The position numbers and the translations under genes are program-made. A DNA stretch of 64,000 nt from Nocardia fluminea (GTDB taxonomy: Bacteria; Actinomycetota; Actinomycetes; Mycobacteriales; Mycobacteriaceae): the NCBI RefSeq assembly GCF_002846365.1, contig NZ_PJMW01000001.1, forward strand, positions 62,001-126,000, read 5' to 3'. Below are positions 52,328-61,818 of the stretch, piece after piece. The notes below the pieces were generated by a model, which had not been told where the DNA came from, made no database searches, and saw only the letters and a list, made by a program, of their open reading frames with translations. Each line of letters begins with the position of its first letter. Positions within the stretch are counted from its first letter, which is position 1.

Positions 52328-53542
52328 ATGAGCACCACCACCCCCCTCCACGTTCTCGTCTCCGGCGGCGGCATCGCCGGCAACGCGGTGGCACTCCAGC
52401 TGCTGCGCAACGGCATTCGCACCACCGTCGTCGAGCGCGCCGCGGTCCCCCGTCCCGGCGGCCAGGCCGTCGACCTGCGTGGCCCGAGCAAGGAAGCCGC
52501 CGAACGCATGGGTCTGACGGCGGGCATCGCCGAGTACCAGCTCGACGAGCGCGGGATGTCCTACATCGACGGGAACGGCAAGATCTACGCCAGGATGGCG
52601 ATGGAGGACTTCGATGGCAAGGGCGCTGTCGCCGAAATCGAGATCACCCGTGGCGACCTCAATCAGGTGCTCCTCGACGCGCTGGCCACGGCCGGCAACG
52701 GCCGGCTGGACTACCGCTACGGCGAGTGGATCGACCAGATCGCTCAGGACAGCACCGGCGTGGACGTCACGTTCGCCTCCGGGACCACCGAGCGATTCGA
52801 CTTGGTGATCGGTGCCGACGGCGTGCACTCCGCGACCCGGCGCCTCGTCTTCGGACCCGAAGAGCAGTTCAGCACCAACCTCGGCGGCTACGGCGCCTTC
52901 TTCACCATGCCCAAGCCCGCCGATGTGGAGCCCGGCTGGTTCAGCATGCGCCTGGTGCCCGGCGCCATGCTCGGCATCCGGCCCGACGCCGACCCGAGCA
53001 CCGCCAAGGCGATCATCACCCTGCGCACCGAGACCGACCCGGCGCTGCGCCGCGACGTCGACGCCCAGCGTGCGCTGATCAGGAAGACGATCGGCGACGC
53101 GGGCTGGCACACGCCCGCCGTTCTCGCGGCCATGGATTCCACACCCGACTTCTACTTCGACGAAATCGCGCGCGTCGACGTTCCCGAGTTGTCGGTGGGC
53201 CGCGTGACGCTGATCGGCGACGCCGGTTACTGCGGCTCACCGCTGAGCGGCATGGGCACCGCGATGGCCATCGTGGGCGCCTACATCCTGGCCGCCGAGA
53301 TCGCGGCCACCCCCGCCGATCCGGCCGGCGCGCAGCGGCGCTACCAGGACAAGATCTCGCCGTTCCTCGACAAGGCCAAGGAGATCCCCGGTGGCGGTCT
53401 GGCGATGATGATCCCCAAGTCCCCGCTGTTGACGCGCCTGGCCAAGACGAACGTGCGGCTGATGATGTCGCGTCCGATGCGCCCGCTCACCAAGAAGATC
53501 TTCTTCGGCCACACCGAGGAATTCGCCCTCCCGAGCTACTGA
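52328..53542 (+). CDS. FAD-dependent monooxygenase
   Basis: 404 aa class A flavin monooxygenase. FAD motif HVLVSGGGIAGNAVALQLLR near residue 8, the DG motif FDLVIGADGVHSATR, and the second FAD motif VTLIGDAGYCGSPLSGMGTA. This set fits aromatic hydroxylases and tetracycline-inactivating enzymes (TetX-like) and their many uncharacterised relatives. ATG 52328 lacks a strong ribosome site. Controlled most likely by the divergent TetR protein. Confidence 0.87.
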   Translation: MSTTTPLHVLVSGGGIAGNAVALQLLRNGIRTTVVERAAVPRPGGQAVDLRGPSKEAAERMGLTAGIAEYQLDERGMSYIDGNGKIYARMAMEDFDGKGAVAEIEITRGDLNQVLLDALATAGNGRLDYRYGEWIDQIAQDSTGVDVTFASGTTERFDLVIGADGVHSATRRLVFGPEEQFSTNLGGYGAFFTMPKPADVEPGWFSMRLVPGAMLGIRPDADPSTAKAIITLRTETDPALRRDVDAQRALIRKTIGDAGWHTPAVLAAMDSTPDFYFDEIARVDVPELSVGRVTLIGDAGYCGSPLSGMGTAMAIVGAYILAAEIAATPADPAGAQRRYQDKISPFLDKAKEIPGGGLAMMIPKSPLLTRLAKTNVRLMMSRPMRPLTKKIFFGHTEEFALPSY

Positions 53543-53589
53543 CCCACTCGCGATCCGGCCGCGGCAGGTCCGCGGCTACTCTCGATGAC

Positions 53590-54630
53590 GTGCCGCAGAA
53601 GATCATCCTCGACGTCGATACCGGGATCGACGACTCGCTGGCCATTCTGTACCTGCTGGCCTGCGACGACGCCGAGATCATCGGCATCGCCGCCACCGCG
53701 GGCAACGTGGGCGGGGCCCAGGTCGCGGCGAACACGCTGGCGATGCTCGACCTGGGCCGGGCACAGGAGATCGAGGTGGCGCTCGGCGCGGCCGAGCCCC
53801 TCGCCATCCCGTTGCGCACCACCGAGGACACCCATGGTCCGCAAGGTCTCGGCTACGCCGAACTGCCCGTCTCCGCGCGGGCGCTGTCGTCCCGGTCGGC
53901 GGCCGAGCTCTGGGTGGACCTGGTTCGTGCCCACCCGGGCGAGGTGACCGGCCTGTGCACCGGCCCGCTCACCAATCTCGCACTGGCCCTGCGCCTCGAG
54001 CCCGAGCTGCCGCGACTGCTGCACCGGCTCGTCATCATGGGCGGCGCGTTCAACCACCCCGGCAATACGACGCCCACCAACGAGTGGAACATCCACGTCG
54101 ACCCCGAGGCGGCCAAAGAGGTGTTCGACGCCTTCTCGGCGGCACCGCCGGAGCGCAGGCCGCTGGTGTGCGCACTCGATATCACCGAGTCCATCGAGAT
54201 GCTGCCCGAACACCTCGCCGCGCTCGCACAGGCGGCGCACAGCGCACCGATCGAGCAGGTGGCCCCGGGCGATCTCCCCGAATTCCGTTCGGCGGCGAGC
54301 AATCCGATCATCCGCTACCTGACCGACGCGGTGCGGTTCTATTTCGACTTCCACCACCAGTACGACCTGGGCTATCTGGCGCACATGCACGACCCGTTCG
54401 CCGCCGCGGTCGCACTCGATCCGGCTTCGGTGACCACCCGCCCGGCCACCGTCGACGTGGAGCTGGCCGGCACCATCACCCGTGCCACCACAGTCGCCGA
54501 CTGGGCGGGCATGTGGGGCCGAGAACCCAACGCCGACATCGTGATCGGCGCCGATCCCGCCGCGTTCTTCGAACGCCTCGTCACCCGCGTCGGCACCCTG
54601 GCCCGCCGCCTGTACCCGGAGCAGTCATGA
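53590..54630 (+). CDS. Nucleoside hydrolase
   Basis: 346 aa inosine/uridine-preferring type. The N-terminal calcium motif IILDVDTGIDDSLAILYLLA is canonical (DxDxGxDD). GLCTGPLTNLALALRLEPEL, VIMGGAFNHPGNTTPTNEWN and HDPFAAAVALDP complete the active site. It splits nucleosides into base and ribose. GTG 53590 starts directly at the motif. Overlaps the amidohydrolase gene by 4 bp, so the two act together. Confidence 0.92.
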   Translation: MPQKIILDVDTGIDDSLAILYLLACDDAEIIGIAATAGNVGGAQVAANTLAMLDLGRAQEIEVALGAAEPLAIPLRTTEDTHGPQGLGYAELPVSARALSSRSAAELWVDLVRAHPGEVTGLCTGPLTNLALALRLEPELPRLLHRLVIMGGAFNHPGNTTPTNEWNIHVDPEAAKEVFDAFSAAPPERRPLVCALDITESIEMLPEHLAALAQAAHSAPIEQVAPGDLPEFRSAASNPIIRYLTDAVRFYFDFHHQYDLGYLAHMHDPFAAAVALDPASVTTRPATVDVELAGTITRATTVADWAGMWGREPNADIVIGADPAAFFERLVTRVGTLARRLYPEQS

Positions 54631-55508
54631 CCGTAGACACTGTCGCCTATCTCGCCGACTTCCGCGCGCGCTACCAGCTGCCCGCGATCATCGACGTCCA
54701 CACCCACTTCATGCCCGACCAGGTGATGCGCAAGGTCTGGGCCTATTTCGACACCGCCGGGCCGCTGACCGGCCGCCCCTGGCCGATCACCTATCGCGAT
54801 GACGAACAGGTGCGCCTGAAGACCCTGCGCGACTTCGGTATCCGGGCGTTCACCTCACTGGTCTACCCGCACAAGCCGGAGATGGGCGCCTGGCTCAACG
54901 ACTGGACCGCCGAGTTCGCGGCCCGCACCCCCGACTGCCTGCACACCGCCACCTTCTACCCCGAGCCGGACGCGCCGCGCTACGTCCGCGAGGCCATCGA
55001 CCGTGGGGCGCGAGTGTTCAAGGTACACATTCAGGTCGGGGCGTTCTCGCCCTTGGATCCTCTGCTCGACCCGGTGTGGGCGATCCTCGCCGAGGCAGGC
55101 ACGCCCGTTCTCATCCACTGCGGATCCGGTCCCGCCCCCGGGGAATTCACCGGACCGGAGCCCATCGCCGAACTGCTCCGGCGCTTCCCGACGCAGCGCC
55201 TGATCATCGCGCACATGGGAACCCCCGAGTACAGCGAATTCCTCGACCTGGCCGAGCAGTACCCGCAGCTCTACCTCGACACCACCATGGTGTGGACCGA
55301 CTTCAGCGAAGGCGGTGCGCCTTTTCCGCCCGCCGAACGAGATCGCCTGCGCCGCTTTGCCGATCGCATTCTGTTCGGCAGCGATTTCCCCAACATCCCC
55401 TACCCTTACGCCGAGGCCGTCGCCGCGCTGGAACGCCTGGACCTCGGTCCGGAGTGGCTGCGCAAGGTCTGCCACGACAACGCGGCGCGGTTGTTCGAGC
55501 TCGACTGA
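54627..55508 (+). CDS. Amidohydrolase family protein
   Basis: 293 aa TIM-barrel metal hydrolase (amidohydrolase_2 type). Metal ligands: IIDVHTHFMP (HxH), PVLIHCGSG, RLIIAHMGTPE and the final Asp in ILFGSDFPNIPYP. Such enzymes hydrolyse or decarboxylate ring compounds. ATG 54627 overlaps the nucleoside hydrolase stop (ATGA). A base released by that enzyme could be the substrate, but this is speculation. Confidence 0.88.
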   Translation: MTVDTVAYLADFRARYQLPAIIDVHTHFMPDQVMRKVWAYFDTAGPLTGRPWPITYRDDEQVRLKTLRDFGIRAFTSLVYPHKPEMGAWLNDWTAEFAARTPDCLHTATFYPEPDAPRYVREAIDRGARVFKVHIQVGAFSPLDPLLDPVWAILAEAGTPVLIHCGSGPAPGEFTGPEPIAELLRRFPTQRLIIAHMGTPEYSEFLDLAEQYPQLYLDTTMVWTDFSEGGAPFPPAERDRLRRFADRILFGSDFPNIPYPYAEAVAALERLDLGPEWLRKVCHDNAARLFELD

Positions 55509-56558
55509 TCAGGCGGGGATCTCCATCCCCTCGGCCAGCAGCGGCCAGGAGTTCTTGAAAGCCTTCTGCCAGTAACCCCACGAGTGGGTGCCCTGGGTCG
55601 ACAGGTCGAAGGTCGCGGGGATGTCGAGTTCCTCCAGGCGATTCTGCAGGTTCTTGGTGCACCAGCGGGTCGTGGCCTCGATGACGCCGCCGATGACGAT
55701 CTGGTTGGCCAACCCGACCGGGCCCCAGGTGACCAGGTGCGAGTCGCCGGGCTTGTCGAACTCGCCGGGCAGTCCGTTGCCGTTCGAGACGTAGAGTTTG
55801 GTCCCGCGCAGCCCCTCGGCGTTGACGACGGGATCGTTGGCCACCCAGGCCGGATCGCCGGGCGGACCGTACATGTTCGACGCGTCACCGCCGCCCGTGC
55901 CCACCACGACATTGACGAACTGCCTGCCGACCGGATCGCTGATCTGGGCGCAGCCACTGTAGGCGGCGACCGAGCGGAACAGTCCCGGCTTGGCGATCGC
56001 GAGCTGCAGCACCGAGGTGGCCGTCATCGAGTTCGCCGCGATCGCGTTCTTGCCGGTGGTGGCGAACATCGTGTCGACGAGAGCGGGCAGTTCGTCGAGG
56101 AAGAAGGTCCGCCACTTGTTCACGCCCAGCATCGGATCCGGCTCGCGCCAGTCGGTGTAGTAGCTCCACGCGCCACCGATCGGCATGACGACGTTGACGT
56201 CCTTGCTCGCCAGGAAGTCGACGACATCAGTGTTCTGCTCCCACGTGGCGGTGTCCTCGCCACCGCCCGCGCCGTTGACCAGATACAGCGAGGGCCGCGG
56301 CACCGAGGTGTCGGCGGGGCGCTGCACCTTCACCGAGATCTCACGACCCATCGCGGCCGAATGGATCCGCACCGTCACCTGCCGACCCTCGATCGAGGTC
56401 ACCTCGGCCCGCGAACCGCCGACCGTGACGCTCTGATTCACCCCCGCGACAACAGGTCCCGGCTCTTGCGCGTGCGCTTGGCTCACGCCCATCATCGAGC
56501 CCACTACGACGAGCACCGCCGAAACCGCGCTGCGGCACCTCACCGATCCCACCTCCAT
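55509..56558 (-). CDS. Ag85-like secreted esterase/mycolyltransferase
   Basis: 349 aa with a signal peptide (MEVGSVRCRSAVSAVLVVVG ... QAHAQ). The alpha/beta hydrolase part has PSLYLVNGAGGGEDTATWEQ, INVVMPIGG-like VNVVMPIGGAWSYYTDW, TFFLDELPALVDTMF, the nucleophile in AIAANSMTATSVLQ (Ag85 has GxSMGG) and the final His in QGTHSWGYWQKAF. In mycolate bacteria such proteins move mycolic acids onto the wall. The changed elbow (NSMTA) could alter activity. Confidence 0.82.
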   Translation of the reverse strand: MEVGSVRCRSAVSAVLVVVGSMMGVSQAHAQEPGPVVAGVNQSVTVGGSRAEVTSIEGRQVTVRIHSAAMGREISVKVQRPADTSVPRPSLYLVNGAGGGEDTATWEQNTDVVDFLASKDVNVVMPIGGAWSYYTDWREPDPMLGVNKWRTFFLDELPALVDTMFATTGKNAIAANSMTATSVLQLAIAKPGLFRSVAAYSGCAQISDPVGRQFVNVVVGTGGGDASNMYGPPGDPAWVANDPVVNAEGLRGTKLYVSNGNGLPGEFDKPGDSHLVTWGPVGLANQIVIGGVIEATTRWCTKNLQNRLEELDIPATFDLSTQGTHSWGYWQKAFKNSWPLLAEGMEIPA

Positions 56559-56713
56559 GCGAAAACCGACCGCTCAGTGCGGCTCGTCACAATATCGGGC
56601 GAGATCACATCCTCGTTACCGGTTTCTTACCGATTCGTCACCGAACACGATGCCGACCAACCCGACTCCCCCACAATCGGACTGCCGCACGGGCTCACTT
56701 CACTCGTGAGATT

Positions 56714-57346
56714 TCAGCGTCCGAGGACCTCGGCCGCGTAGACGGCGAGGCGAACACGATTGTCGGTGCCGGTCTTTCCCAGCAGGTTGGCGATGTGGGT
56801 CTTGACGGTACTGACGCCCAGGTGCAGACGATCGGCGATTTCCTGGTTGCCGTAGCCCTGGGCGACGAGGCGGAGGACGTCGAGCTCGCGGGGTGTCAGG
56901 TCGGGGGTGGGCACCGGCGCCGACGGTGCCGCGAGTGCCCGGTCGACCAGGCGGCGCAGCAGCGCAGGCGAGAACAGCAGATCACCGTCCACCGTGCGCC
57001 GGATCGCGTCGAGCAGCACGGCGGGCTCGGTGTCCTTGACGAAGTAGCCCGCGGCGCCGGCCGCCAGCGCGGGAAACAGATGCTCGTCGTCGTCGAAAGT
57101 GGTCAGCACCAGCACTTTCGCCCGGGGCGAGGTCGCGAGGATCTGCCGCGTGGCCGCGACACCGTCCAGTCCGGGCATCCGCAGGTCCATCACGACGAGA
57201 TCCGGGGCGAGCTCGGTGAACAGTCGCACCGCCTCGACGCCGTCGGCCGCCTCCCCGACGACGGTCAGGTCGGTGGTGTCCTCGATGAGCATTCGCAGAC
57301 CCGCGCGCACGAGGCGCTGATCGTCCACCAACAAGACCGTGATCAC
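56714..57346 (-). CDS. NarL/FixJ-family response regulator
   Basis: 210 aa. Receiver domain: VLLVDDQRLVRAGLRMLIED, phosphoacceptor Asp in DLVVMDLRMPGLDGV, VLTTFDDDEH and KDTEPAVL; LuxR-type helix-turn-helix at the end (LTPRELDVLRLVAQGYGNQE, IADRLHLGVSTVKTHIANLL). GTG 57346 overlaps the kinase stop by 4 bp. Acts with the histidine kinase; likely targets are unknown, though the divergent multicopper oxidase is a candidate. Confidence 0.93.
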   Translation of the reverse strand: MITVLLVDDQRLVRAGLRMLIEDTTDLTVVGEAADGVEAVRLFTELAPDLVVMDLRMPGLDGVAATRQILATSPRAKVLVLTTFDDDEHLFPALAAGAAGYFVKDTEPAVLLDAIRRTVDGDLLFSPALLRRLVDRALAAPSAPVPTPDLTPRELDVLRLVAQGYGNQEIADRLHLGVSTVKTHIANLLGKTGTDNRVRLAVYAAEVLGR

Positions 57347-58503
57347 GACAGTCCCCCTTTTCTCGCGGAGTCCGGCAGTTGCGCGCGCACTGTCCACGTC
57401 TCTTCGCCGTCCGCGCCCGTGCCGACGGTGAGGGTGCCACCGGCGAGTTCGGCGCGTTCACGCATGCCGACGATGCCGTGCCCCGGCGGGGCCGTCGCCG
57501 CCTCGCGAGTGCCGTTGAGGACTTCGATCGTGATCGCCCCTTGGCGCCTGATGATCGTGAACCGCACCGGCACAGTGCGATCCGCGTGCTTCATCACGTT
57601 GGTCGACGATTCCTGCACCAACCGCAACAGCGTGAGCCTGCTGATCGCGTCGAGTCCGCCGAGGTCGGTGTCGATCTCGGTCACGACAGTGAACCCGGCC
57701 GCACGAACCCGTGTGAGCGCGGCCTCGACCTCGGTGGTGACCGCGTCGGTGTCGACCAGGGCGACGGTGCCCAGCGCCGGATCGCGGAGGGCGGCGAGCA
57801 GCCGGCGAATGTCGGCAAGCGCGTCGGCCGCGGTGGCGCGCACATCGTCGAGCACGGCGAGCACCCGCGGATCGGCTTCGCGCACAACATGTCCCGCCAC
57901 CGAGGTCCGCAGCACGATCGAGGCCATGTGGTGCGCGACCACGTCGTGTAGCTCCCTGGCCAGTGCGGCACGCTCGTCGAGGCGGGTACGCGCTTGTGCC
58001 TCCTCGGCACGCACACGAAGGTTCTCCGCCAGGTCACGCTGGCCGCGCAGATACAGCCCGAGCAGCAACGGAAGTCCCACGTACGCCGCGGCCTCGACGA
58101 GGGTGGAGGCCCGCCCGATGGAGTTGTCGTGCATGCCGACCCGCCCGAGCGTCACGGCCGCGGCCCAGCCCGCCGTCGCCACCGCCACCGTGGACCATCG
58201 GTGTGTGCGCGCCACCACGTCGACCAGGGCCACCGCGCCGAGGTACGGCGCCAGCCCGGACACTCCCCACGCGTCCGTGCGCAGCATCGGCACGGCCAGC
58301 GCCGAGAGCACGATCGACACCACGAGCGGCCGTCGAGCACCGGCCAGGAACACCAGGGCCGCGGTCATCGCCAGCAGCCAGTAGTGCGGCGGCACGCGGT
58401 ACTGGCCCGGGTAGGTGCTGGCCAGCAGCGACACCGGGATCAGCACCAGCGGCAACCACCGCAGCAGCCGCCGCCAGTCGCGGTGGGCGCGGATGTCGAT
58501 CAC
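57343..58503 (-). CDS. NarL-type sensor histidine kinase
   Basis: 386 aa. Several N-terminal membrane helices (LLRWLPLVLIPVSLLAS, YWLLAMTAALVFLAG and others) lack an obvious outer sensor domain. HisKA_3 with the phosphoacceptor His in ERAALARELHDVVAHHMASI, then an ATPase domain (LLRLVQESSTNVMKHADR, GHGIVGMRERAELAGGTL). Operon with the response regulator. It diverges from the multicopper oxidase gene across 222 bp. Confidence 0.92.
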   Translation of the reverse strand: MIDIRAHRDWRRLLRWLPLVLIPVSLLASTYPGQYRVPPHYWLLAMTAALVFLAGARRPLVVSIVLSALAVPMLRTDAWGVSGLAPYLGAVALVDVVARTHRWSTVAVATAGWAAAVTLGRVGMHDNSIGRASTLVEAAAYVGLPLLLGLYLRGQRDLAENLRVRAEEAQARTRLDERAALARELHDVVAHHMASIVLRTSVAGHVVREADPRVLAVLDDVRATAADALADIRRLLAALRDPALGTVALVDTDAVTTEVEAALTRVRAAGFTVVTEIDTDLGGLDAISRLTLLRLVQESSTNVMKHADRTVPVRFTIIRRQGAITIEVLNGTREAATAPPGHGIVGMRERAELAGGTLTVGTGADGEETWTVRAQLPDSARKGGLS

Positions 58504-58725
58504 GCCCCCACGGTAGGCGACCGGGTGGTTCGGACCGTGCGAGTAGGCGGTCGGCGCGCAGGCGGCGCGGGTGCTACCGCGACCGATCGGGTTCGCCTAC
58601 CAGTCGACCGGCACGTGCGCAAGGGCCGCGCGGGTGCAATACCGCCGTCCGGGTCGGGCCGTTCGGCGGAGTTCCCGCCGCTGCCGTCGAACGAAGCTGG
58701 TGGTTCCCGCACAGAAGGAGCACAC

Positions 58726-60216
58726 GTGGTCTCGCGACGAGGATTTCTCACCGGGCTCGCCCTGGCACCGGTGGCGTACGCGGCCGGGTGTTCGATCCGC
58801 CCGTCAGCACCTGGTTCGGCAGCCGAGGCGAGTCGGCCGTTGCCCATCCCGCCCTTGGCCGCGTCCATCCTGGGCACGGACGGCGTTCGCCGATTCACCC
58901 TGCGGGCGCAGGCGGGCACGACCGAGATGATCCAGGGCAAGCAAACCCCGACGTGGGGCTACAGCGGTTCCGTGCTCGGCCCGACTGTGCGGGCTCGACG
59001 CGACGAGAAAGTCGCCTTCACCGTCACCAACGACCTGCCCGAGCCCACCTCGGTGCACTGGCACGGCATGCACCTGCCCGCGAAGTTCGACGGTGGCCCC
59101 CACCAGATGATCGCGCCGGGTGCGACGTGGGCGCCGACCTGGACGGTGCGCCAGCAGGCAGCGACGCTCTGGTACCACCCACATCCGCACGGCGCCACCG
59201 AAAAGCATGTCCACCGTGGCCTTTCCGGCTTCTTCCTGATCGACGACGACGCCTCGGACGCGCTGGATCTGCCGAAAGATTATGGCGTCGACGACATTCC
59301 GCTGGTGATCCAGGACCGCCGGTTCACCGCCGAAGGCGCGCTCGACGAGTCCGACGCCACCGATGTCGGCCTGCTCGGCGACACGATCGTCACCAACGGG
59401 ATCGCTGACGCCCACCTGCCCGTCATCACCGACCGGGTCCGGTTGCGCATTCTCAACGGCTCGTCGGGGCGGCTCTACCAGCTCGCCTTCGGCGACGGCA
59501 GAGCGTTCCAGCTCATCGCCACCGACGGCGGTCTGCTCCCGGAACCCGTTGCACTGACACGGATTCAGCTCAGCCCTGGTGAGCGTGTCGAGTTGGTGGT
59601 CGCCCTGCAACCGGGCGAGAACGTCACGTTACGGTCGCTACCGATCGCCGATCGCGCGGGTATCGACCGCGCGGGTGAGTTCGGTTTCGACGACACCTTC
59701 GACATCTTGGCACTGCGTGCCGCCCCGACTCTGCGGCCGTCCGCCGCGTTGCCGGCGACGCTGATCCCGATGCCCGCCCTCGCCGCCGCGACCACCCCAC
59801 CGAATCGTGCGTTCGACCTCCAGTGGTTCATGATCAACAACCGCCGCATGGACATGAACCGCATCGACATGACCGTTCCCGTCGACACCACCGAAGTCTG
59901 GACGGTCCGCAACAAGGACAACTGGCCCCACAACTTCCACGTCCACGACGTCCAGTTCCAGATCGTCGCGGTCGACGGAACACCCCCTCCCCCAGCGCTT
60001 TCCGGTTGGAAGGACACGGTCTACACCGCCCCCGGCTCCACCTACACCCTGGCCATGCACTTCGCCGACCACACCGACCCCACCTATCCGTACATGTACC
60101 ACTGCCACCTGCTCCACCACGAAGACCAGGGCATGATGGGCCAATTCCTGGTGCTGGCCCCCGGGCAGCGACCCGCACCCGCCCAGATGGACATGGGATC
60201 CATGGGTCACGGCTGA
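58726..60216 (+). CDS. Multicopper oxidase, Tat-exported
   Basis: 496 aa CueO/laccase-like enzyme. The start SRRGFLTGLALAPVAYAAGC is a Tat signal with a possible lipid-attachment Cys22. All four copper motifs are seen: HWHGMHLP, WYHPHPHG, WPHNFHVHDVQF and YHCHLLHHEDQGMM (type 1 Cys and axial Met). A Met/His tail (AQMDMGSMGHG) may bind Cu(I). It oxidises Cu(I), metals or phenols outside the membrane. GTG 58726 has AAGGAG 5 bp upstream. The NarL-type kinase pair is divergent. Confidence 0.92.
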   Translation: MVSRRGFLTGLALAPVAYAAGCSIRPSAPGSAAEASRPLPIPPLAASILGTDGVRRFTLRAQAGTTEMIQGKQTPTWGYSGSVLGPTVRARRDEKVAFTVTNDLPEPTSVHWHGMHLPAKFDGGPHQMIAPGATWAPTWTVRQQAATLWYHPHPHGATEKHVHRGLSGFFLIDDDASDALDLPKDYGVDDIPLVIQDRRFTAEGALDESDATDVGLLGDTIVTNGIADAHLPVITDRVRLRILNGSSGRLYQLAFGDGRAFQLIATDGGLLPEPVALTRIQLSPGERVELVVALQPGENVTLRSLPIADRAGIDRAGEFGFDDTFDILALRAAPTLRPSAALPATLIPMPALAAATTPPNRAFDLQWFMINNRRMDMNRIDMTVPVDTTEVWTVRNKDNWPHNFHVHDVQFQIVAVDGTPPPPALSGWKDTVYTAPGSTYTLAMHFADHTDPTYPYMYHCHLLHHEDQGMMGQFLVLAPGQRPAPAQMDMGSMGHG

Positions 60217-60235
60217 TCGTGACTACAGTCGAGTG

Positions 60236-61588
60236 ATGGGCATCGAGTGTTCTGACATCGTCGCTGCACCCCGGGCCGAAGTGTTCGCCTGGTACGCCCG
60301 CCCCGGGGCGTTCACGCGATTGGCTCCACCCTGGCAACCGGTCACCCTGCTCGCCGAAGCGGATTCGCTGGCCACCGGGCGAGCGGTGCTCGGCTTGCCC
60401 GGCGGGTTGCGCTGGATCGCGCAGCACGACCCCGAACAGTATCGGCCGCCCGAGCGGTTCGCCGACGCCGTGGCGGCGGGGGGCCCGGCCTCGTTGCCGG
60501 TGTCCCGGCTGCTGGCGTGGGAGCACGTCCACGAGTTCGCCGAGGTCGACGCCACCCACACCCGCGTCATCGATCGGGTGCGTACCCCGATCCCGGAGTC
60601 GATGTTGCGGCCGATGTTCGACTATCGCTACCGCCAGCTCACCCACGACCTGGCGAGCCACGCCCGCGCGGCCGAGGCGGGTATGCCGCCGATGACGATC
60701 GCGATGACCGGGGCGTCCGGGTTGGTCGGCTCCGCGCTGAGCGCCTTCCTCAGCACCGGCGGGCACCGGGTGGTGCGGTTGGTCCGCCATCCCGCGCGTG
60801 ACGGCGACGAACGACAGTGGGACCCCGCATCGCCCGCCGCCGATCTGCTCGCCGGCATCGATGCCGTGGTGCATCTGGCCGGGGCGTCCATCGCGGGCCG
60901 ATTCACCGCCGAGCACCGACGTGCGGTGGCCGACAGCCGGATCGAGCCGACCCGGCGGCTCGCCGAACTGGCCGCGGCCTCGGCCGTCGGCACCTTCGTC
61001 AGCGCGTCCGCGATCGGCTATTACGGCTATGACCGTGGTGAAGAGGCGCTGACCGAGAAGTCCGAGCGCGGTGACGGATTCCTGGCCGATGTGGTCGAAC
61101 AGTGGGAGGACGCCTGCGAGCCCGCGGCCGTGGGCGGAGTCCGCGTCGTCCGGGTGCGTACCGGCATCGTGCAGTCTCCGCGTGGCGGCACTCTCCGGTT
61201 GCTGCGGCCGTTGTTCAGCGCCGGTCTGGGCGGGCGGATCGGGGACGGCCGGCAGTGGTTGTCGTGGATCGGTATCGATGATCTCGTCGATGTCTACCAC
61301 CGCGCGCTGTGGGACGACGCGCTGGCCGGCCCGGTCAATGCCGTTGCGCCACAGCCGGTTCGCAACAGCGAGTACACCCGCGTGCTGGCACGCGTGCTGC
61401 ATCGCCCGGCACTGTTGCCGGTCCCGAGCTTCGGTCCGGCCATCCTGCTGGGCAAGCAGGGTGCGCGTGAACTCGCCGAAGCCAACCAGCGGGTGACACC
61501 GACCGCGCTCATCAAGGCCGGGCACACCTTCCGCACCGAAGATCTGGGGCTGACGCTGCGGCATCTCCTGGGACGGACCGCCGACTGA
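60236..61588 (+). CDS. SRPBCC-epimerase fusion (TIGR01777-like)
   Basis: 450 aa. Residues about 1-150 are an SRPBCC/ligand-binding domain (DIVAAPRAEVFAWYARPGAF, RWIAQHDPEQY); the rest is a TIGR01777-type NAD(P)-binding epimerase (MTIAMTGASGLVGSALSAFL, VVHLAGASIAGRFTAEHRRA, SASAIGYYGYDRGEEALTE, GGRIGDGRQWLSWIGIDDLV). This two-domain form is common in actinobacteria; substrate unknown. ATG 60236 is used. It follows the oxidase by 19 bp and may be cotranscribed. Its 3' end is partly duplicated just downstream. Confidence 0.88.
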   Translation: MGIECSDIVAAPRAEVFAWYARPGAFTRLAPPWQPVTLLAEADSLATGRAVLGLPGGLRWIAQHDPEQYRPPERFADAVAAGGPASLPVSRLLAWEHVHEFAEVDATHTRVIDRVRTPIPESMLRPMFDYRYRQLTHDLASHARAAEAGMPPMTIAMTGASGLVGSALSAFLSTGGHRVVRLVRHPARDGDERQWDPASPAADLLAGIDAVVHLAGASIAGRFTAEHRRAVADSRIEPTRRLAELAAASAVGTFVSASAIGYYGYDRGEEALTEKSERGDGFLADVVEQWEDACEPAAVGGVRVVRVRTGIVQSPRGGTLRLLRPLFSAGLGGRIGDGRQWLSWIGIDDLVDVYHRALWDDALAGPVNAVAPQPVRNSEYTRVLARVLHRPALLPVPSFGPAILLGKQGARELAEANQRVTPTALIKAGHTFRTEDLGLTLRHLLGRTAD

Positions 61589-61629
61589 CGCGCCGGGGCA
61601 TCTCCTGATAAGAACCGCCGACTGCCGCG
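61561..61629. repeat. Imperfect tandem repeat at gene end
   Basis: GCATCTCCTG...ACCGCCGACTGACGCG (61561-61592) is repeated at 61598-61629 with changes, period 37 bp. The second copy lies outside the gene and looks like a local duplication of the stop-codon region. Confidence 0.6.
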
Positions 61630-61818
61630 TTCCGGCACCCGATGCTCGAGCCGATGACGTGCCGGCCTGGTTCACCCACTTCCGCAGCCCGACTGTTCCC
61701 GCACGCATCGCCTGTGCATCGTTCAAGGGCGATCGAGTTGGTATCTCGCGGTGGCACGTAGCCGGGAAGACGGCCTATCGGCGACACCGAATCGCAAACA
61801 TGGTGTCGCCGTGGGCTT

